Assembly (NCBI RefSeq): GCF_900111865.1
Contig: NZ_FOJS01000003.1
Span: 1 to 64,000 of the forward strand
From: Parageobacillus thermantarcticus
GTDB taxonomy: Bacteria > Bacillota > Bacilli > Bacillales > Anoxybacillaceae
Direction of reading: 5' to 3'
DNA: 64,000 nt
The notes below the pieces were generated by a model. That model ran no database searches. It saw only the letters and a list, made by a program, of their open reading frames with translations, and was not told the DNA's origin. A program made the translations under genes and the position numbers. Each line of letters starts with the position of its first letter. The first letter of the stretch is position 1. Positions 26,520 to 36,277 of the stretch are shown one piece after another.

Positions 26520-26765
26520 GTGCTGCAAAAAATTCTCCATTCATTTTGCGCTTTATTGGTTACAGCAATGCTTTTTGGGATAGCTGCTTACGCGCAAAAT
26601 AACAACATGGATGTCAATAATAACACAAACAAAATAACTAACATGGCTCAAAATGGAGACGTTGCTGATAATAACGATGATGATAATGACACAGATTGGG
26701 GATGGATTGGTTTATTGGGTTTGGCAGGACTTCTCGGGTTAAGAAGAAATGACAGAAAAGATTAG
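26520..26765 (+). CDS. WGxxGxxG-motif small secreted/anchored protein
   Basis: An 81-residue protein with an N-terminal signal or membrane segment (ILHSFCALLVTAMLFGIAAYA), then an Asn/Asp-rich low-complexity middle, then DWGWIGLLGLAGLLGL followed by RRNDRKD. This tripartite ending (WGxxGxxG motif, hydrophobic stretch, basic cluster) resembles protein-sorting tails of the CTERM kind. GTG at 26520 is 8 bases from GGAGG and is the better start; GTG at 26511 overlaps the site. Function is unknown. It stands alone between two terminators. Confidence 0.75.
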   Translation: MLQKILHSFCALLVTAMLFGIAAYAQNNNMDVNNNTNKITNMAQNGDVADNNDDDNDTDWGWIGLLGLAGLLGLRRNDRKD

Positions 26766-26802
26766 AAACCATCGATCTTTTTCCATAAAAAATATAAAAG
26801 CC

Positions 26803-26850
26803 GAGGTTGTTCCAAAAACGTTTATTTTTGGGACAACCTCCTTTTTTGCA
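26803..26850 (+). terminator. Terminator after the WGxxGxxG gene
   Basis: GAGGTTGTTCCAAAAA pairs with TTTTTGGGACAACCTC around a short loop, followed by CTTTTTT. The stem is long and nearly perfect. Confidence 0.85.
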
Positions 26851-26947
26851 TAATAAAACTATCCAAAATAAAACAATTGATGCAATCGCGCTTGTTTTGT
26901 TTGACGCAAGCTGCAGCAATTTGCAATAAAACTCCACTAGCGGCGCA

Positions 26948-26980
26948 AAAAAGCAAAAGCTTGCGGCAGCGCAAGCTTTT
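26948..26980 (-). terminator. Terminator after the DUF3231 gene
   Basis: On the minus strand AAAAGCTTGCG-CTGC-CGCAAGCTTTT is followed by GCTTTTTT, just after the stop at 26988. Confidence 0.85.
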
Positions 26981-26987
26981 CGACGAA

Positions 26988-27500
26988 CTAACAATCCGAA
27001 CCTTTCACATGAAGCGGCGGCGGAACGATCCATCCTTTTTCCTTGTTCATTTTCAACAATCTGGCGCCATATTGCGCTTTTTTCATATGAAATTGGCCAT
27101 ACATCGCGGCGATATCTTCCCTGATGCACTGCCCCATTATCGTGCTGCACGCCACTAAACCGGCAGCAATATCTTTGCTAAGCATGGCAGCAATTTCCGG
27201 ATCAGTAAACCTCGCGCCGGCCGGGATGTCTTCCAAACATGCTTTTGGCCGTTCCGGCGGTGATGGCGGAAGCGCTACTCCATTTTCTTTTAGCAAGTTT
27301 TCCGTTTCCTGCATCTCCGGTTTTAAAAGGTTTTCGATACTATCCTCAATAAACCGTTTTAAATCTTCATCACCCGTGTGGTTGAGCAATGTTTGATATC
27401 CGGATACTAACCCTTTTGTCGTTTGCAAATGCGACCATACGCCAAATATTTCTCCGTAGTGCATCGGCTCTTCTTTTGGATTGCCACTTAAAATACCCAT
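26988..27500 (-). CDS. DUF3231 family protein
   Basis: A 170-residue soluble protein of a family common in spore-forming bacilli, probably a ferritin-like helical bundle. Recognisable segments are MGILSGNPKEEPMHYGE, VALPPSPPERP, GARFTDPEIAAMLS and MGQCIREDIAAMYGQFH. No biochemical role is established. The start at 27500 is 6 bases from GGAGG; ATG at 27503 is adjacent. It is a single-gene unit with its own terminator. Confidence 0.85.
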   Translation of the reverse strand: MGILSGNPKEEPMHYGEIFGVWSHLQTTKGLVSGYQTLLNHTGDEDLKRFIEDSIENLLKPEMQETENLLKENGVALPPSPPERPKACLEDIPAGARFTDPEIAAMLSKDIAAGLVACSTIMGQCIREDIAAMYGQFHMKKAQYGARLLKMNKEKGWIVPPPLHVKGSDC

Positions 27501-27796
27501 CATATCCCTCCTAAAAAATTAGACGTTTGGATGTTACCTTTTCTTTAGATAATATGGATGGGGTTAAACAAAATTATACAAGAAAAACAAAATTTTCAAT
27601 GTTTTTCTCCTTCGTGAGGAAGGCAAAATTCCCCACCCAGTAAAAACTCGGATTACTTTTTTTAGACTTGCCCACATTCTTCGTTCTTCTTGAAACACAG
27701 CAAATACATAAAAATAAAGGAAATACAAAACCTAAACAACAAAGCGACATCCACCAAAATAACGATTTTGCTGAAAAAAGTACGGAAGGAGATATC

Positions 27797-28216
27797 ATGA
27801 GGAATATCGCCGCCTTATTTTCCATGTTGATGCCGGGATTCGGACAAATATATAATGGCCAGTTCATGAAAGGCGTCTTCTTTGTATTAATCGAACATTT
27901 CGATAATGCGCTAGGGCAAATCAACAAGGCGATCCACCTTGATTTTAACGGATTACACCAACAAGCTTTGGAAGCGGCAAATTTTGAATATGTCTTATTC
28001 TACCCCGGATTTTACGCCTATTGCGTATGGGACGCATGGTATTACGCAAAACCCGATGCTGATAAAGAAAAAACTCCGATTCCTTTTATCATTGGGGGAT
28101 TCCTTGGAGCGGTCGGCGCAATATTTGGGAATCGATTGCCGGTACCTACTTTAACAGTTGCAATGCTAATCATCATTCCGATCATTTGCGGGATGGTGAT
28201 ATTTAGAAACGAATGA
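27797..28216 (+). CDS. Small integral membrane protein, TM2-like
   Basis: A 139-residue protein starting MRNIAALFSMLMPGFGQIYNGQ, a pattern of hydrophobic helix plus PGFGQ-YNGQ turn typical of TM2-domain-like membrane proteins. Three to four membrane segments are predicted (about 1-14, 19-32, 93-108, 113-132) with a polar central part. ATG at 27797 follows GGAAGGAG. Function unknown. The upstream frame to 27668 has no ribosome site and is left out. The 27501-27796 gap shows nothing else. Confidence 0.7.
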   Translation: MRNIAALFSMLMPGFGQIYNGQFMKGVFFVLIEHFDNALGQINKAIHLDFNGLHQQALEAANFEYVLFYPGFYAYCVWDAWYYAKPDADKEKTPIPFIIGGFLGAVGAIFGNRLPVPTLTVAMLIIIPIICGMVIFRNE

Positions 28217-28401
28217 GTACCCTTATGTTCAACTAACTGCCATCTGTTTCCTTGTTCAACATCCATACATGTTCGCATATAACATTTTATTTAGGTGACA
28301 ATATTTCAAAAAGAAGAACCGCGTCAAAAAATTTTTTTGACATCCATGAGACGGCTACAACGTTGATTTACCAACATTATTTATAAAGGGAGGATTTGGA
28401 A

Positions 28402-28905
28402 TTGGCGCACAAAGTCGAAAAAAACATTATAATTTCTTCTTGGGTCATTACGTCTTTATTATTAATTTTATTTGTGCCAAGGGATAAAATCCGTGAAGCA
28501 CAAATACCGTTTCTTTTTAAACAAGTGATCACTTGGCTTTTTGGATTAGTTGTAGTGGAAAAAGGTTTCATTGAATATCCTTATCGACTTTTCTTTAAGA
28601 AAGCTAATAAATCGAGCTTTACGTTTGAGTATTTTGTTTATCCAGCATTATGCACGTTGTTTAATCTTTATTATCCAGAAAGAAGGAACGCTTTGATAAA
28701 AGTGCTTTACTATTTTTTCCATACTTCGATTATTACATTTTTGGAAATCATCGCAGTCAAGTACACGAAGCTGATTCGATACAAAAAATGGACGTGGTAT
28801 TGGAGTTTTATTACATTATGGATAACTTATTACATATCGCGCGTATATTATAGATGGTTTTTTAGAAATCGATTCTCCAATACATTGACATCATCAAGCA
28901 ATTAG
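28402..28905 (+). CDS. CBO0543-family membrane protein
   Basis: A 167-residue protein with about four membrane segments and the pattern EYPYRLFFKKA ... SFTFEYFVYP ... FNLYYPERR ... YTKLIRYKKWTWYWSF, which I recognise as the CBO0543 family found in spore-forming Firmicutes. No function is known. TTG at 28402 has GGAGG 8 bases upstream; TTG at 28396 is too close to it. The 3' end overlaps a reading frame of the opposite strand that is probably degenerate. Confidence 0.75.
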   Translation: MAHKVEKNIIISSWVITSLLLILFVPRDKIREAQIPFLFKQVITWLFGLVVVEKGFIEYPYRLFFKKANKSSFTFEYFVYPALCTLFNLYYPERRNALIKVLYYFFHTSIITFLEIIAVKYTKLIRYKKWTWYWSFITLWITYYISRVYYRWFFRNRFSNTLTSSSN

Positions 28906-29089
28906 AACGCTGGCGCAACTTTGCCCAAAGCCACAAACCTGCGAGCCAAATCATACTTACCAGTTCGCATTCAGCCACTTTCTTTTGTTGATCTGAAGCA
29001 AAATTTTGGTTTACATCTTCCCGTGGCTGTTCTGTTTCTTTTTCCACTGCCGTTTTCTCTGATTGTTCCATCGTCTTTTCAGATTTTTT

Positions 29090-29320
29090 CTATTTTTGCT
29101 GCTCTTGCCTTGGCTCATCGACAGGTTGTTTTACTGGTTCTGTTGTTATTCCAAATGTAATTAATCCTGCCAAAAATACCACCAAGGCGATAAACGCCCG
29201 TTTAAATGACCCGTCTTTTTTGTCATCTTGCTTTTTAGCGGCCGCAACCCCACCCGTAAAGAAATAAAAAAGAAAGTCAACAAATGCAAGCAAAGCAACA
29301 ATAAGAGCAATATTATCCAT
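29090..29320 (-). CDS. Small two-helix membrane protein, possibly truncated by a stop codon
   Basis: A 76-residue protein with two membrane helices (about 3-26 and 42-62), separated by a lysine/aspartate-rich loop and ending in a Gln/Glu-rich tail. ATG at 29320 follows GGAGGTG. In the same frame, beyond the TAG at 29090, the charged low-complexity tail continues (KSEKTMEQSEKTAVEKETEQ) for some 40 codons. A longer ancestral protein cut by a nonsense change is therefore plausible. No family is recognised. Confidence 0.6.
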   Translation of the reverse strand: MDNIALIVALLAFVDFLFYFFTGGVAAAKKQDDKKDGSFKRAFIALVVFLAGLITFGITTEPVKQPVDEPRQEQQK

Positions 29321-29518
29321 AATGCACCTCCCCTTCTCGCCTACACCATATCATAACTAACCCAAACATATTGTCGAATTATGTAAAAATTTAATAGAAA
29401 ATTACCCATTGATGCGCTCTGTTAAATCCGCATTCGCGGAAAATTATTGAAGCCCAATCAAACTGATAAAAAATCCTGTATTATAAACTGAAGGGAAATG
29501 AAATGGAGGTGTCATTCA

Positions 29519-29668
29519 ATGAGTGCTGGAGGATATGCAGGCGCTGGCTTTGCATTAATCGTCATCCTGTTCATCTTATTAATCCTTGTCGGTTGTGGTT
29601 GCTTTGGTGGTTACAGAAGAAGATATGGCTATGGTGGTTACGGACCAGGATTTGGATTCTGGTACTAA
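29519..29668 (+). CDS. YjcZ-family small sporulation protein
   Basis: A 49-residue protein starting MSAGGYAGAGFALIVILFILL, with one hydrophobic helix, a GCGCFGG turn and a glycine/tyrosine-rich tail ending GFGFWY. This is the standard layout of the YjcZ/YtlI-like small proteins made in sporulating bacilli, thought to be membrane- or coat-associated. ATG at 29519 follows GGAGGTG with 7 bases between. Confidence 0.85.
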   Translation: MSAGGYAGAGFALIVILFILLILVGCGCFGGYRRRYGYGGYGPGFGFWY

Positions 29669-29802
29669 CTTTTCTTTTTCATCTTAATGACGATTTGGGA
29701 ATTTTGTTGAAATGCTTATGTTGAACTACGAGTGCCAATGGCCAAGACACACAAAAAAGGCGAGATTTATTTCGGTCTTTTCAGATTGTAGACAAAAACG
29801 CC

Positions 29803-29842
29803 AAAAAAGAGCATCTGCCTAGGAAAGCAGATGCTTTTTCAA
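29803..29842. terminator. Stem-loop terminator between yjcZ-like gene and L,D-transpeptidase
   Basis: GCATCTGC (29811-29818) pairs with GCAGATGC (29827-29834), flanked by A-rich and T-rich runs, so it could work in both directions. The remainder of 29669-29929 shows no gene. Confidence 0.7.
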
Positions 29843-29929
29843 CAAAAAGGGGAATACGTTATAATCTTTTCCATTTTTTTAGATAGCGTTGAATTTTCAT
29901 AAAAGAAAATATCGGTCTGCTTTAGAACC

Positions 29930-30265
29930 TCATTTGTGAATATAGACACGTGTTCCAATAGGGACCATCGATGATAATTCTATCACATCACGGTTATGCA
30001 TTCTAATACATCCATGTGACACATTTTTTCCGATAGAATAGGGATTGTTTGTTCCATGTATTCCATAATGAGGCTTTGATAAACCCATCCACAATGCCCC
30101 GAAAGCACCTCCGGGGTTGCGTTGTTTATTGATAATTGTATATATTCCTGAAGGTGTCGGGGTTAACATTTTACCAACCGCAATGGGATACACTTTGATT
30201 AGCCTATTGTCATCATAAAGTTTTAATTGATGTTTGTTTGTTGATACATCGATCCAGCGTGCCAT
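29930..30265 (-). CDS. Minimal YkuD-type L,D-transpeptidase
   Basis: A 111-residue protein made almost only of the YkuD catalytic domain, which cross-links peptidoglycan through meso-diaminopimelate (3-3 links). The active-site signature is complete: HGTNNP with the first histidine, then [11 protein letters not shown] with the catalytic cysteine. It has no signal peptide, membrane segment or LysM domain, unlike B. subtilis YkuD (164 residues). Export is therefore unexplained; it may act in the forespore or mother cell or be released in another way. ATG at 30265 follows GGAGA; a TTG at 30283 would add six residues but still no signal. Confidence 0.85.
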   Translation of the reverse strand: MARWIDVSTNKHQLKLYDDNRLIKVYPIAVGKMLTPTPSGIYTIINKQRNPGGAFGALWMGLSKPHYGIHGTNNPYSIGKNVSHGCIRMHNRDVIELSSMVPIGTRVYIHK

Positions 30266-30449
30266 CAGACCATCTCCAGACAAAACAATTTAACATTTGT
30301 ATTATTGTATGAAGTTTCTGGGGTTTTGCCATTAAGTTGTTTTCATTCCGCCCATCGCCTTATTGGTTTAAGCTAAATGATTCGCACGTCTATTCATCAT
30401 TGAAAGGAAGAGCAAAAAATCAAGTCAAAATGTGGTCAAATGCTAAAAA

Positions 30450-30493
30450 ATAGAGCGCAATCCCTTGATAAAACAAGGGTGTTGCGCTTTTGT
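30450..30493 (-). terminator. Terminator after mutL
   Basis: AGCGCAATCCCTTG and CAAGGGTGTTGCGCT form a long stem with one mismatch around ATAAAA. On the minus strand the stem is followed by ATTTTTTAGC, just past the mutL stop. Confidence 0.8.
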
Positions 30494-30495
30494 GT

Positions 30496-32355
30496 TTACA
30501 TCACCCGCTTAAACATTTTTTCGAGCTCATATGTGGAAAAGTGGATGATGATCGGGCGGCCGTGCGGGCACGTAAACGGATCGGTCGTTTTGCGCAATGA
30601 TTCCAACAGGGCGAAAATTTCGTCATCGCGCAAGTATTCGTTCGCTTTAATCGAGCGTTTGCAGCTCATTAACATCGCCGCTTTTTCACGGAGTTGCCTA
30701 ATATCGACTTTTTTCATCTCGAGAACTTGCTGGATCATCTCTTCAATAATCTCCGCTTCTTCTCCTTTCGGAAACCACGATGGATGGGAGCGGACGATGA
30801 ACGTATTGTGGCCGAACGGTTCCAAAAAAACGCCGCATTTCGCCAATTCCTCACGATGCGCGTCAATCAGCACATATTCGTCTGCCGGATAATGAAACGT
30901 AAGCGGAACGAGCAATTCTTGCACTTCGTTTGTTACTTCCCCAACTTTTTCGCGAAAATATTCGTACTTAATGCGCTCTTGGGCGGCATGCTGGTCAATG
31001 ATGTAAAGCCCTCTTTCGTTTTGCGCCAAAATGTACGTTCCATGCATTTGTCCGATTGGATAAAGCGGCGGAAGCCGGTCGTTCACGCGCGCTTGTTCTT
31101 GTTTGTCTGATTCCGTTTGCTCGCTCATCCCGACCCATTCATCGTTATCCGCGCTATGTTGTGTCGCTTCCGCTTGCGGCAACAGCGTGCGTTGTTTTTC
31201 CTTCGGCTCTTCCTTCTGTTCTTCCGCCGGACTCGGCTGTTGCGGTTCCCCGACATGAATGAGTGAAGAAACAACTGGCTCTTTCACGACATGTTCCAAC
31301 GTCCAAGCTGCCTGTTCCGCTTTTTGTTTTGGCGTTTCTTTTTGCTTGGCGGTCACCTCGGGAATAAGCGTCCGCGCTTGAAGCGCCCGGCGGATGGCTT
31401 GGGTGACAAGCTCATTTAATTCGGCTTCTTTGCTGAAACGCACTTCCAATTTCGCTGGATGGACGTTGACATCGACTAAAATCGGATCCATCATCACCGA
31501 TAAAAATACAATCGGATAGCGGCCGATCGGCAAAAGCGTATGATATCCCGCTTCGATCGCTTTCATAAGCGGAATGTTGCGCACATATCGCCCGTTGACG
31601 ATCGTGGAAATGTAATTTCGCGACGCGCGCGTCACTTCCGGAAGCGAGATGAAGCCGTGAACGGTGAAATCGAGTGATTCTGCTTGAATCGGAACCATTT
31701 TTTTTGCGACATCCATGCCATAAATCGCGGCAAGCACATGGCGCACATCGCCGTTTCCGCTTGTATAAAGCAACTGTTTCCCGTGATGGCGCAAGCGAAA
31801 CGAAACATCAGGATGCGCCATAGCAAGGCGGTTGACGACATCGGTGATATGCCCAAGTTCTGTATGAATCGTTTTCATATATTTTAAGCGAGCCGGTGTG
31901 TTAAAAAACAAGTTGGATACAGTAATATCCGTCCCTTTGCGGCTTGTTGTCCGTTCGCGTTTGACGAGTTTGCCTCCTTTTAAGACAACCCGCGTTCCCG
32001 GACCGTCTCCGGTGCCTGTTTTCATTTCGACTTCCGAGACGGAGGCGATGCTCGGCAGCGCCTCGCCGCGAAAGCCAAGCGTGCGGATGCGGAACAAATC
32101 GTGCTCGTCCTTAATTTTGCTTGTCGCATGCCGTTCAAACGCGACGAGACAATCATCTTCTTCCATTCCATCCCCGTTATCGATGACGCGAATTTTCATC
32201 AGTCCCGCTTCTTCTAATTCAATTTCAATGATGGTGCTATTGGCGTCAATCGCGTTTTCCACAAGCTCTTTGACGACGGAGGCAGGGCGCTCGACGACTT
32301 CTCCCGCGGCAATTTTATTGGACAGCTGATCGTCGAGCTTATGAATTTTTCCCAT
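30496..32355 (-). CDS. mutL: DNA mismatch repair protein MutL
   Basis: Links MutS mismatch recognition to strand cutting. The 619-residue protein has an N-terminal GHKL ATPase ([38 protein letters not shown]), a proline/glutamate-rich linker (about 335-430) and a C-terminal endonuclease domain with [12 protein letters not shown] and CPHGRP, the metal-binding motifs of MutL proteins from bacteria lacking MutH. ATG at 32355 follows GGGGG. It lies 13 bases after mutS in the same operon. Confidence 0.97.
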   Translation of the reverse strand: MGKIHKLDDQLSNKIAAGEVVERPASVVKELVENAIDANSTIIEIELEEAGLMKIRVIDNGDGMEEDDCLVAFERHATSKIKDEHDLFRIRTLGFRGEALPSIASVSEVEMKTGTGDGPGTRVVLKGGKLVKRERTTSRKGTDITVSNLFFNTPARLKYMKTIHTELGHITDVVNRLAMAHPDVSFRLRHHGKQLLYTSGNGDVRHVLAAIYGMDVAKKMVPIQAESLDFTVHGFISLPEVTRASRNYISTIVNGRYVRNIPLMKAIEAGYHTLLPIGRYPIVFLSVMMDPILVDVNVHPAKLEVRFSKEAELNELVTQAIRRALQARTLIPEVTAKQKETPKQKAEQAAWTLEHVVKEPVVSSLIHVGEPQQPSPAEEQKEEPKEKQRTLLPQAEATQHSADNDEWVGMSEQTESDKQEQARVNDRLPPLYPIGQMHGTYILAQNERGLYIIDQHAAQERIKYEYFREKVGEVTNEVQELLVPLTFHYPADEYVLIDAHREELAKCGVFLEPFGHNTFIVRSHPSWFPKGEEAEIIEEMIQQVLEMKKVDIRQLREKAAMLMSCKRSIKANEYLRDDEIFALLESLRKTTDPFTCPHGRPIIIHFSTYELEKMFKRVM

Positions 32356-32368
32356 CGCTATGCCCCCT

Positions 32369-34960
32369 TTACTTTAATAGTTTTTGAATTTCGTACAATT
32401 TATTTAACGCTTCAAGCGGCGTCGTTTCCAGTAAATTGACGGACCTTAGCGCCTCAAGCGCCTTTTTTTCTTTTTTCGATAAACGCGATTCTTCCTTGGA
32501 AGGTTTCTCGTCGGCGAACATGCTGAGTTGTTCAAAGACCGCTTCGTTCTTGCCGCTCGCCTCTTCTTTTTCTTCTTTTCGTTGCTCTTGCTGCTCAAGC
32601 TCTGTCAAAATTTCTTTAGCGCGCTCGATGAGGGAGGAAGGAAGGCCAGCAAGTTCGGCGACATGAATGCCATAGCTTTGGTCGGCCGGACCTTCTGCAA
32701 TTTTGTGAAGAAACACGACTTTTCCGTTTTCCTCGACGGCGCTCACATGGACGTTTTTCAGTTTCGGAAGCGATTGCTCTAGATCCGTTAATTCGTGATA
32801 ATGCGTGCTAAACAACGTTTTCGCGCCAATATGGTCATGAATGTATTCGATGATCGCTTGCGCCAGCGCCATTCCGTCATACGTCGATGTGCCGCGCCCA
32901 ATTTCATCGAACAAAATGAGGCTGTTTTGCGTTGCGTGAACGATCGCGTTGCGCGCTTCGAGCATTTCGACCATAAACGTGCTTTGTCCCGACACTAAAT
33001 CATCAGCCGCGCCGATTCTTGTAAACACTTGATCAAAAATCGGGAGCACTGCTTTCTCTGCTGGCACGAAACAGCCGATTTGCGCCATGATGGCGGTAAG
33101 GGCAATTTGCCGCATGTACGTGCTTTTCCCCGACATATTCGGCCCTGTAATCAACAACAATTCCCGTTCTTTATTCATATAGCAATCGTTCGGTACATAT
33201 GTTTGCGCTCCAAGCACTTTTTCTACTACAGGATGACGGCCAGCTTGAATGACAAGTTCCCGATGATCGGAAAACTGCGGTTTCACATAATGTCGCTCTT
33301 CACTGACGGTCGCAAACGACTGCAAAACATCAAGCTCGCTGATTGCTTTCGCCAACGATTGCAGCCGCGGAATATATTGTTTGACTTGTTCTCGGATGTC
33401 GACAAATAATTCGTATTCTAGTTCAATGCTTTTTTCTTCCGCTTCTAAAATGAGCGCTTCTTTTTCTTTTAATTCCTGGGTAATAAAACGTTCAGCGTTG
33501 GCAAGCGTCTGTTTCCGCTCATAGCGCCCTTTTGGCAATAAATGAAGATTCGGCTTTGTCACCTCAATGTAATAGCCGAACACGCGATTATAGCCGATTT
33601 TCAACGATTTGATCCCGGTTAGTTCCCGTTCTTTGCTTTCCAACTGGGCAATCCATGATTTTCCGTTGCGGCTTGCATCGCGGAAACGGTCGAGCGTCTC
33701 ATTATACCCGTCCTTAATGATATTACCTTCTTTTACGGACAACGGCGGATTTTCTTGAATGGATCGCTCTAACAGATCGACAAGCTCCGAACATGGATCG
33801 AGCTTGTCGGCAAGCTGCTGCGCTTCACCATCGGAAAGATTTGCGACAATATCTTTTAACGCCGGGATTTGCTGAAGCGATTTTTTTAGCTGAATTAAAT
33901 CGCGCGCGTTGACGTTTCCGTAGGCGACGCGGCCGGCGAGGCGCTCGACGTCGTACACTTCACGGAGGCGTTCGCGCAGCTCTTGGCGCTCAAAATAGTG
34001 GTGAATCAATGTTTCCACCATATGCAAGCGCCGTTCGATTTGTCCGCGGTCCAAAAGCGGACGGTCGAGCCATTGTTTCAGCAACCGTCCGCCCATCGCC
34101 GTCACCGTTTCATCAAGCAGCCATAAAAGCGAGCCTTTCCGCCCTTTGGAACGGATTGTCTCAGTTAACTCTAAATTTCGCTTCGAATACAAATCGATTT
34201 TCATATAGTGGTCGACTTGATACACTTGAACAGGCTGCATATGATCAAGGCGACGCTTTTGCGTGCGAATAATGTAATGAAGAAGACGGGCGAACGTGAT
34301 TTGCAGCTTGTCCTGCGCAAGCCCGCCGGCAATCGCCGCAAACCCTTCCGGCATTTCCGTCCCGTCTTCGTACGAGATCGTCACTCCATATCGTTCTTTC
34401 AACAGCTGTTGCTCGCCGTTTGGAAAATCACTGGAAAGAACGATTTCTTTAGTCCCAATCGCATACAGTTCGTTCATCACGTCTTCAAAGGAGGCAAGAA
34501 GCGTGATGCGATTTTCTCCTGTTGATAAATCCGTATAGGCAAAACCGTACGTGCCGTCAGCGAACATCGTTACCGTCGCCAAATAGTTGTTTTCTTTTTC
34601 AAGCAGCCCTTTCCCCTCCATCACCGTTCCGGGGGTAATAAGCTGAACGACTTCGCGGCGGACAACGCCTTTTGCTGTCTTTGGATCTTCGACTTGCTCG
34701 CAAATCGCCACTTTATATCCTTTTGAAATCAACTGTTCAATATACCCTTGCGCCGAATGATACGGAACGCCGCACATCGGCACCCGTTCTTCGCCGCCGC
34801 CATCGCGGCTTGTCAACGTAATTTCCAATTCCTGCGCCGCTTTGATTGCATCATCAAAAAACATTTCGTAAAAATCGCCAAGACGAAAAAATAAAAAGGC
34901 ATCCGGATATTGTGCCTTAATGTCCAAATATTGCTGAATCATTGGCGTATATTTTGCCAT
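32369..34960 (-). CDS. mutS: DNA mismatch repair protein MutS
   Basis: Recognises base mismatches and small loops and recruits MutL. The 863-residue protein has the mismatch-wedge motif [11 protein letters not shown] near residue 30, a helical lever/clamp region, the ATPase with GPNMSGKST and [13 protein letters not shown], and a C-terminal beta-clamp-binding region (QLSMFA). Length matches the B. subtilis protein. ATG at 34960 follows GGAGGAG. It is first in the mutS-mutL pair. Confidence 0.97.
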   Translation of the reverse strand: MAKYTPMIQQYLDIKAQYPDAFLFFRLGDFYEMFFDDAIKAAQELEITLTSRDGGGEERVPMCGVPYHSAQGYIEQLISKGYKVAICEQVEDPKTAKGVVRREVVQLITPGTVMEGKGLLEKENNYLATVTMFADGTYGFAYTDLSTGENRITLLASFEDVMNELYAIGTKEIVLSSDFPNGEQQLLKERYGVTISYEDGTEMPEGFAAIAGGLAQDKLQITFARLLHYIIRTQKRRLDHMQPVQVYQVDHYMKIDLYSKRNLELTETIRSKGRKGSLLWLLDETVTAMGGRLLKQWLDRPLLDRGQIERRLHMVETLIHHYFERQELRERLREVYDVERLAGRVAYGNVNARDLIQLKKSLQQIPALKDIVANLSDGEAQQLADKLDPCSELVDLLERSIQENPPLSVKEGNIIKDGYNETLDRFRDASRNGKSWIAQLESKERELTGIKSLKIGYNRVFGYYIEVTKPNLHLLPKGRYERKQTLANAERFITQELKEKEALILEAEEKSIELEYELFVDIREQVKQYIPRLQSLAKAISELDVLQSFATVSEERHYVKPQFSDHRELVIQAGRHPVVEKVLGAQTYVPNDCYMNKERELLLITGPNMSGKSTYMRQIALTAIMAQIGCFVPAEKAVLPIFDQVFTRIGAADDLVSGQSTFMVEMLEARNAIVHATQNSLILFDEIGRGTSTYDGMALAQAIIEYIHDHIGAKTLFSTHYHELTDLEQSLPKLKNVHVSAVEENGKVVFLHKIAEGPADQSYGIHVAELAGLPSSLIERAKEILTELEQQEQRKEEKEEASGKNEAVFEQLSMFADEKPSKEESRLSKKEKKALEALRSVNLLETTPLEALNKLYEIQKLLK

Positions 34961-35069
34961 CGTTCTCCTCCAACCTTTTCTTTCCTTGCTTTTTCAACGA
35001 CAATTTTAGCCCTCTTTGCTTATTTCAACGAACACTTTACACTTTATTTATTATAACAAGGGACAAAAG

Positions 35070-35101
35070 AAAAAACTAGGAAAGATGATTCCTAGTTTTT
35101 T
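35070..35101 (-). terminator. Terminator overlapping the cotE stop
   Basis: AAAAACTAGGAA and TTCCTAGTTTTT form a 12-base stem with a short loop, followed on the minus strand by TTTTTCTTTT. The stem begins within the cotE stop codon region. Confidence 0.85.
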
Positions 35102-35645
35102 ACTCTTCATCGTCAAGAAGCAAATCTGGGCTTAAATCTTCCAATTCTTCATCAAGTTCGTCGTATTCGAAATCACTGTCACTGCTGCAGCCATCTGGGT
35201 GAATGGCGACACATACTTTCGTTTCTCCAATGACCTCGGCGACAAATTCCCGTTCTACATCGACGACGATTTTATTTCCGTTTGGCGAAATGGTGCACTC
35301 CAAGCAGTTCGGCTGTTGGATGACACGGACGATAATATCTGTATCATCGTTAATAATGTCATCATTGTCGCGGTATTTTAATTTCACGACATCCGTATAA
35401 GAGACGGTTTCCGTGACGACTTCTGTCTTTGTGTTGTTGTTGTACGAATACCAAACGTTAATGTCATAGTTTCCATGAATTTCTACGTTTTTATCACATT
35501 TTTTCGCGTCATAGCGATGGTTAATAATCCAGCACCCTAAAATGCTTGATGGCCGATTTGGAGACGTAACGGTATGCGTCGATTGCGTAAATTTACGGCC
35601 TTTCCCGACAACCGCTTTTGTAATAATTTCTCTGTATTCCGACAT
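35100..35645 (-). CDS. cotE: Spore outer coat morphogenetic protein CotE
   Basis: Organises assembly of the outer spore coat. The 181-residue length equals the B. subtilis protein. It starts [19 protein letters not shown], has [12 protein letters not shown] and [15 protein letters not shown], and ends in a strongly acidic tail ([19 protein letters not shown]). ATG at 35645 follows GGAGGG by 8 bases; the frame open to 35675 is upstream leader. Two sporulation-type promoters are visible upstream. Confidence 0.96.
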   Translation of the reverse strand: MSEYREIITKAVVGKGRKFTQSTHTVTSPNRPSSILGCWIINHRYDAKKCDKNVEIHGNYDINVWYSYNNNTKTEVVTETVSYTDVVKLKYRDNDDIINDDTDIIVRVIQQPNCLECTISPNGNKIVVDVEREFVAEVIGETKVCVAIHPDGCSSDSDFEYDELDEELEDLSPDLLLDDEE

Positions 35646-35677
35646 CCGAAAAACCCTCCTCAAATGAATCTTCATTT

Positions 35678-35765
35678 CATCCTATGCATGATTTCGCCTA
35701 ATGTGCACATAAGTTGATGAATCATTCCCTTATAGTTCATTGTATGCATCGGTTTCGTATGATGT
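35678..35765 (-). promoter_or_regulatory. Two candidate mother-cell sporulation promoters of cotE
   Basis: On the minus strand CATAGGATG (35686-35678) lies 16 bases after AC (35704-35703), and CATACAATG (35746-35738) lies 17 bases after AC (35765-35764). Both fit the sigma-K pattern AC-N16/17-CATANNNT; the upstream one also resembles a sigma-E -10. B. subtilis cotE is known to have two promoters, sigma-E and sigma-K. The assignment is by consensus only. Confidence 0.5.
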
Positions 35766-35784
35766 GCCTACTTTTTGGCCATAA

Positions 35785-35819
35785 AAAAAGACGCCCTTCC
35801 TCACAAAGGGCGTCTCCTT
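35785..35819 (-). terminator. Terminator after ricA
   Basis: On the minus strand AGACGCCCT-TTGTGAGGA-AGGGCGTCT is followed by seven T residues, a strong intrinsic terminator closing the miaB-ricA unit. Confidence 0.9.
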
Positions 35820-35838
35820 TTCCTTTCTTTAACGAAGA

Positions 35839-36276
35839 TTAATGACAGCCGCAGCCGCCGTTTTTGCTATAGCGTATTTGCGCGCCCGTTTCGCCGCGCA
35901 ATACGTCGCCGCCTGTTGATGCGATAATCTCATCAGTCACTGTATTGGAAATGGTAGAAGCAACAAGTTGGAGAAGATCGTTCACTTCCATTTGTGACTG
36001 CTGAAATTCACTGACGATTGGAATTTGCGAAAGTTCTTCATAAATCTCATCAATTTGTGCTTCTACTTTTTTCAGCGCTTCGTATTTGCCGTAATGTTTT
36101 AAATTGACCGCCTGTTTTTGCAGCGACTTAATTTGCTCGATCATCGTGCGCACTTTTTCATTCTGGTGTATTTTTTCTTCCGCGCGTTTAAAAAAATCGA
36201 CTTCTTCCGTTTCCGCAATCATTTTTGCCAGTTCTTTCGCCTGCGCTAAAACTTCATCACGCGTATATTTTGCCAT
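35839..36276 (-). CDS. ricA: RicA (YmcA) regulator of biofilm, sporulation and mRNA processing
   Basis: Member of the YlbF/YmcA family; in B. subtilis RicA joins RicF (YlbF) and RicT (YaaT) in a complex that promotes sporulation, biofilm formation and RNase Y-dependent mRNA maturation. The 145 residues form a helical domain (about 1-110) and end with GGCGCH; this Cys-X-Cys tail is a ligand of the iron-sulfur clusters of the complex. It starts 1 base after the miaB stop and shares its operon. RNase Y is encoded 7 kb away in this window. Confidence 0.93.
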   Translation of the reverse strand: MAKYTRDEVLAQAKELAKMIAETEEVDFFKRAEEKIHQNEKVRTMIEQIKSLQKQAVNLKHYGKYEALKKVEAQIDEIYEELSQIPIVSEFQQSQMEVNDLLQLVASTISNTVTDEIIASTGGDVLRGETGAQIRYSKNGGCGCH

Positions 36277-36277
36277 C

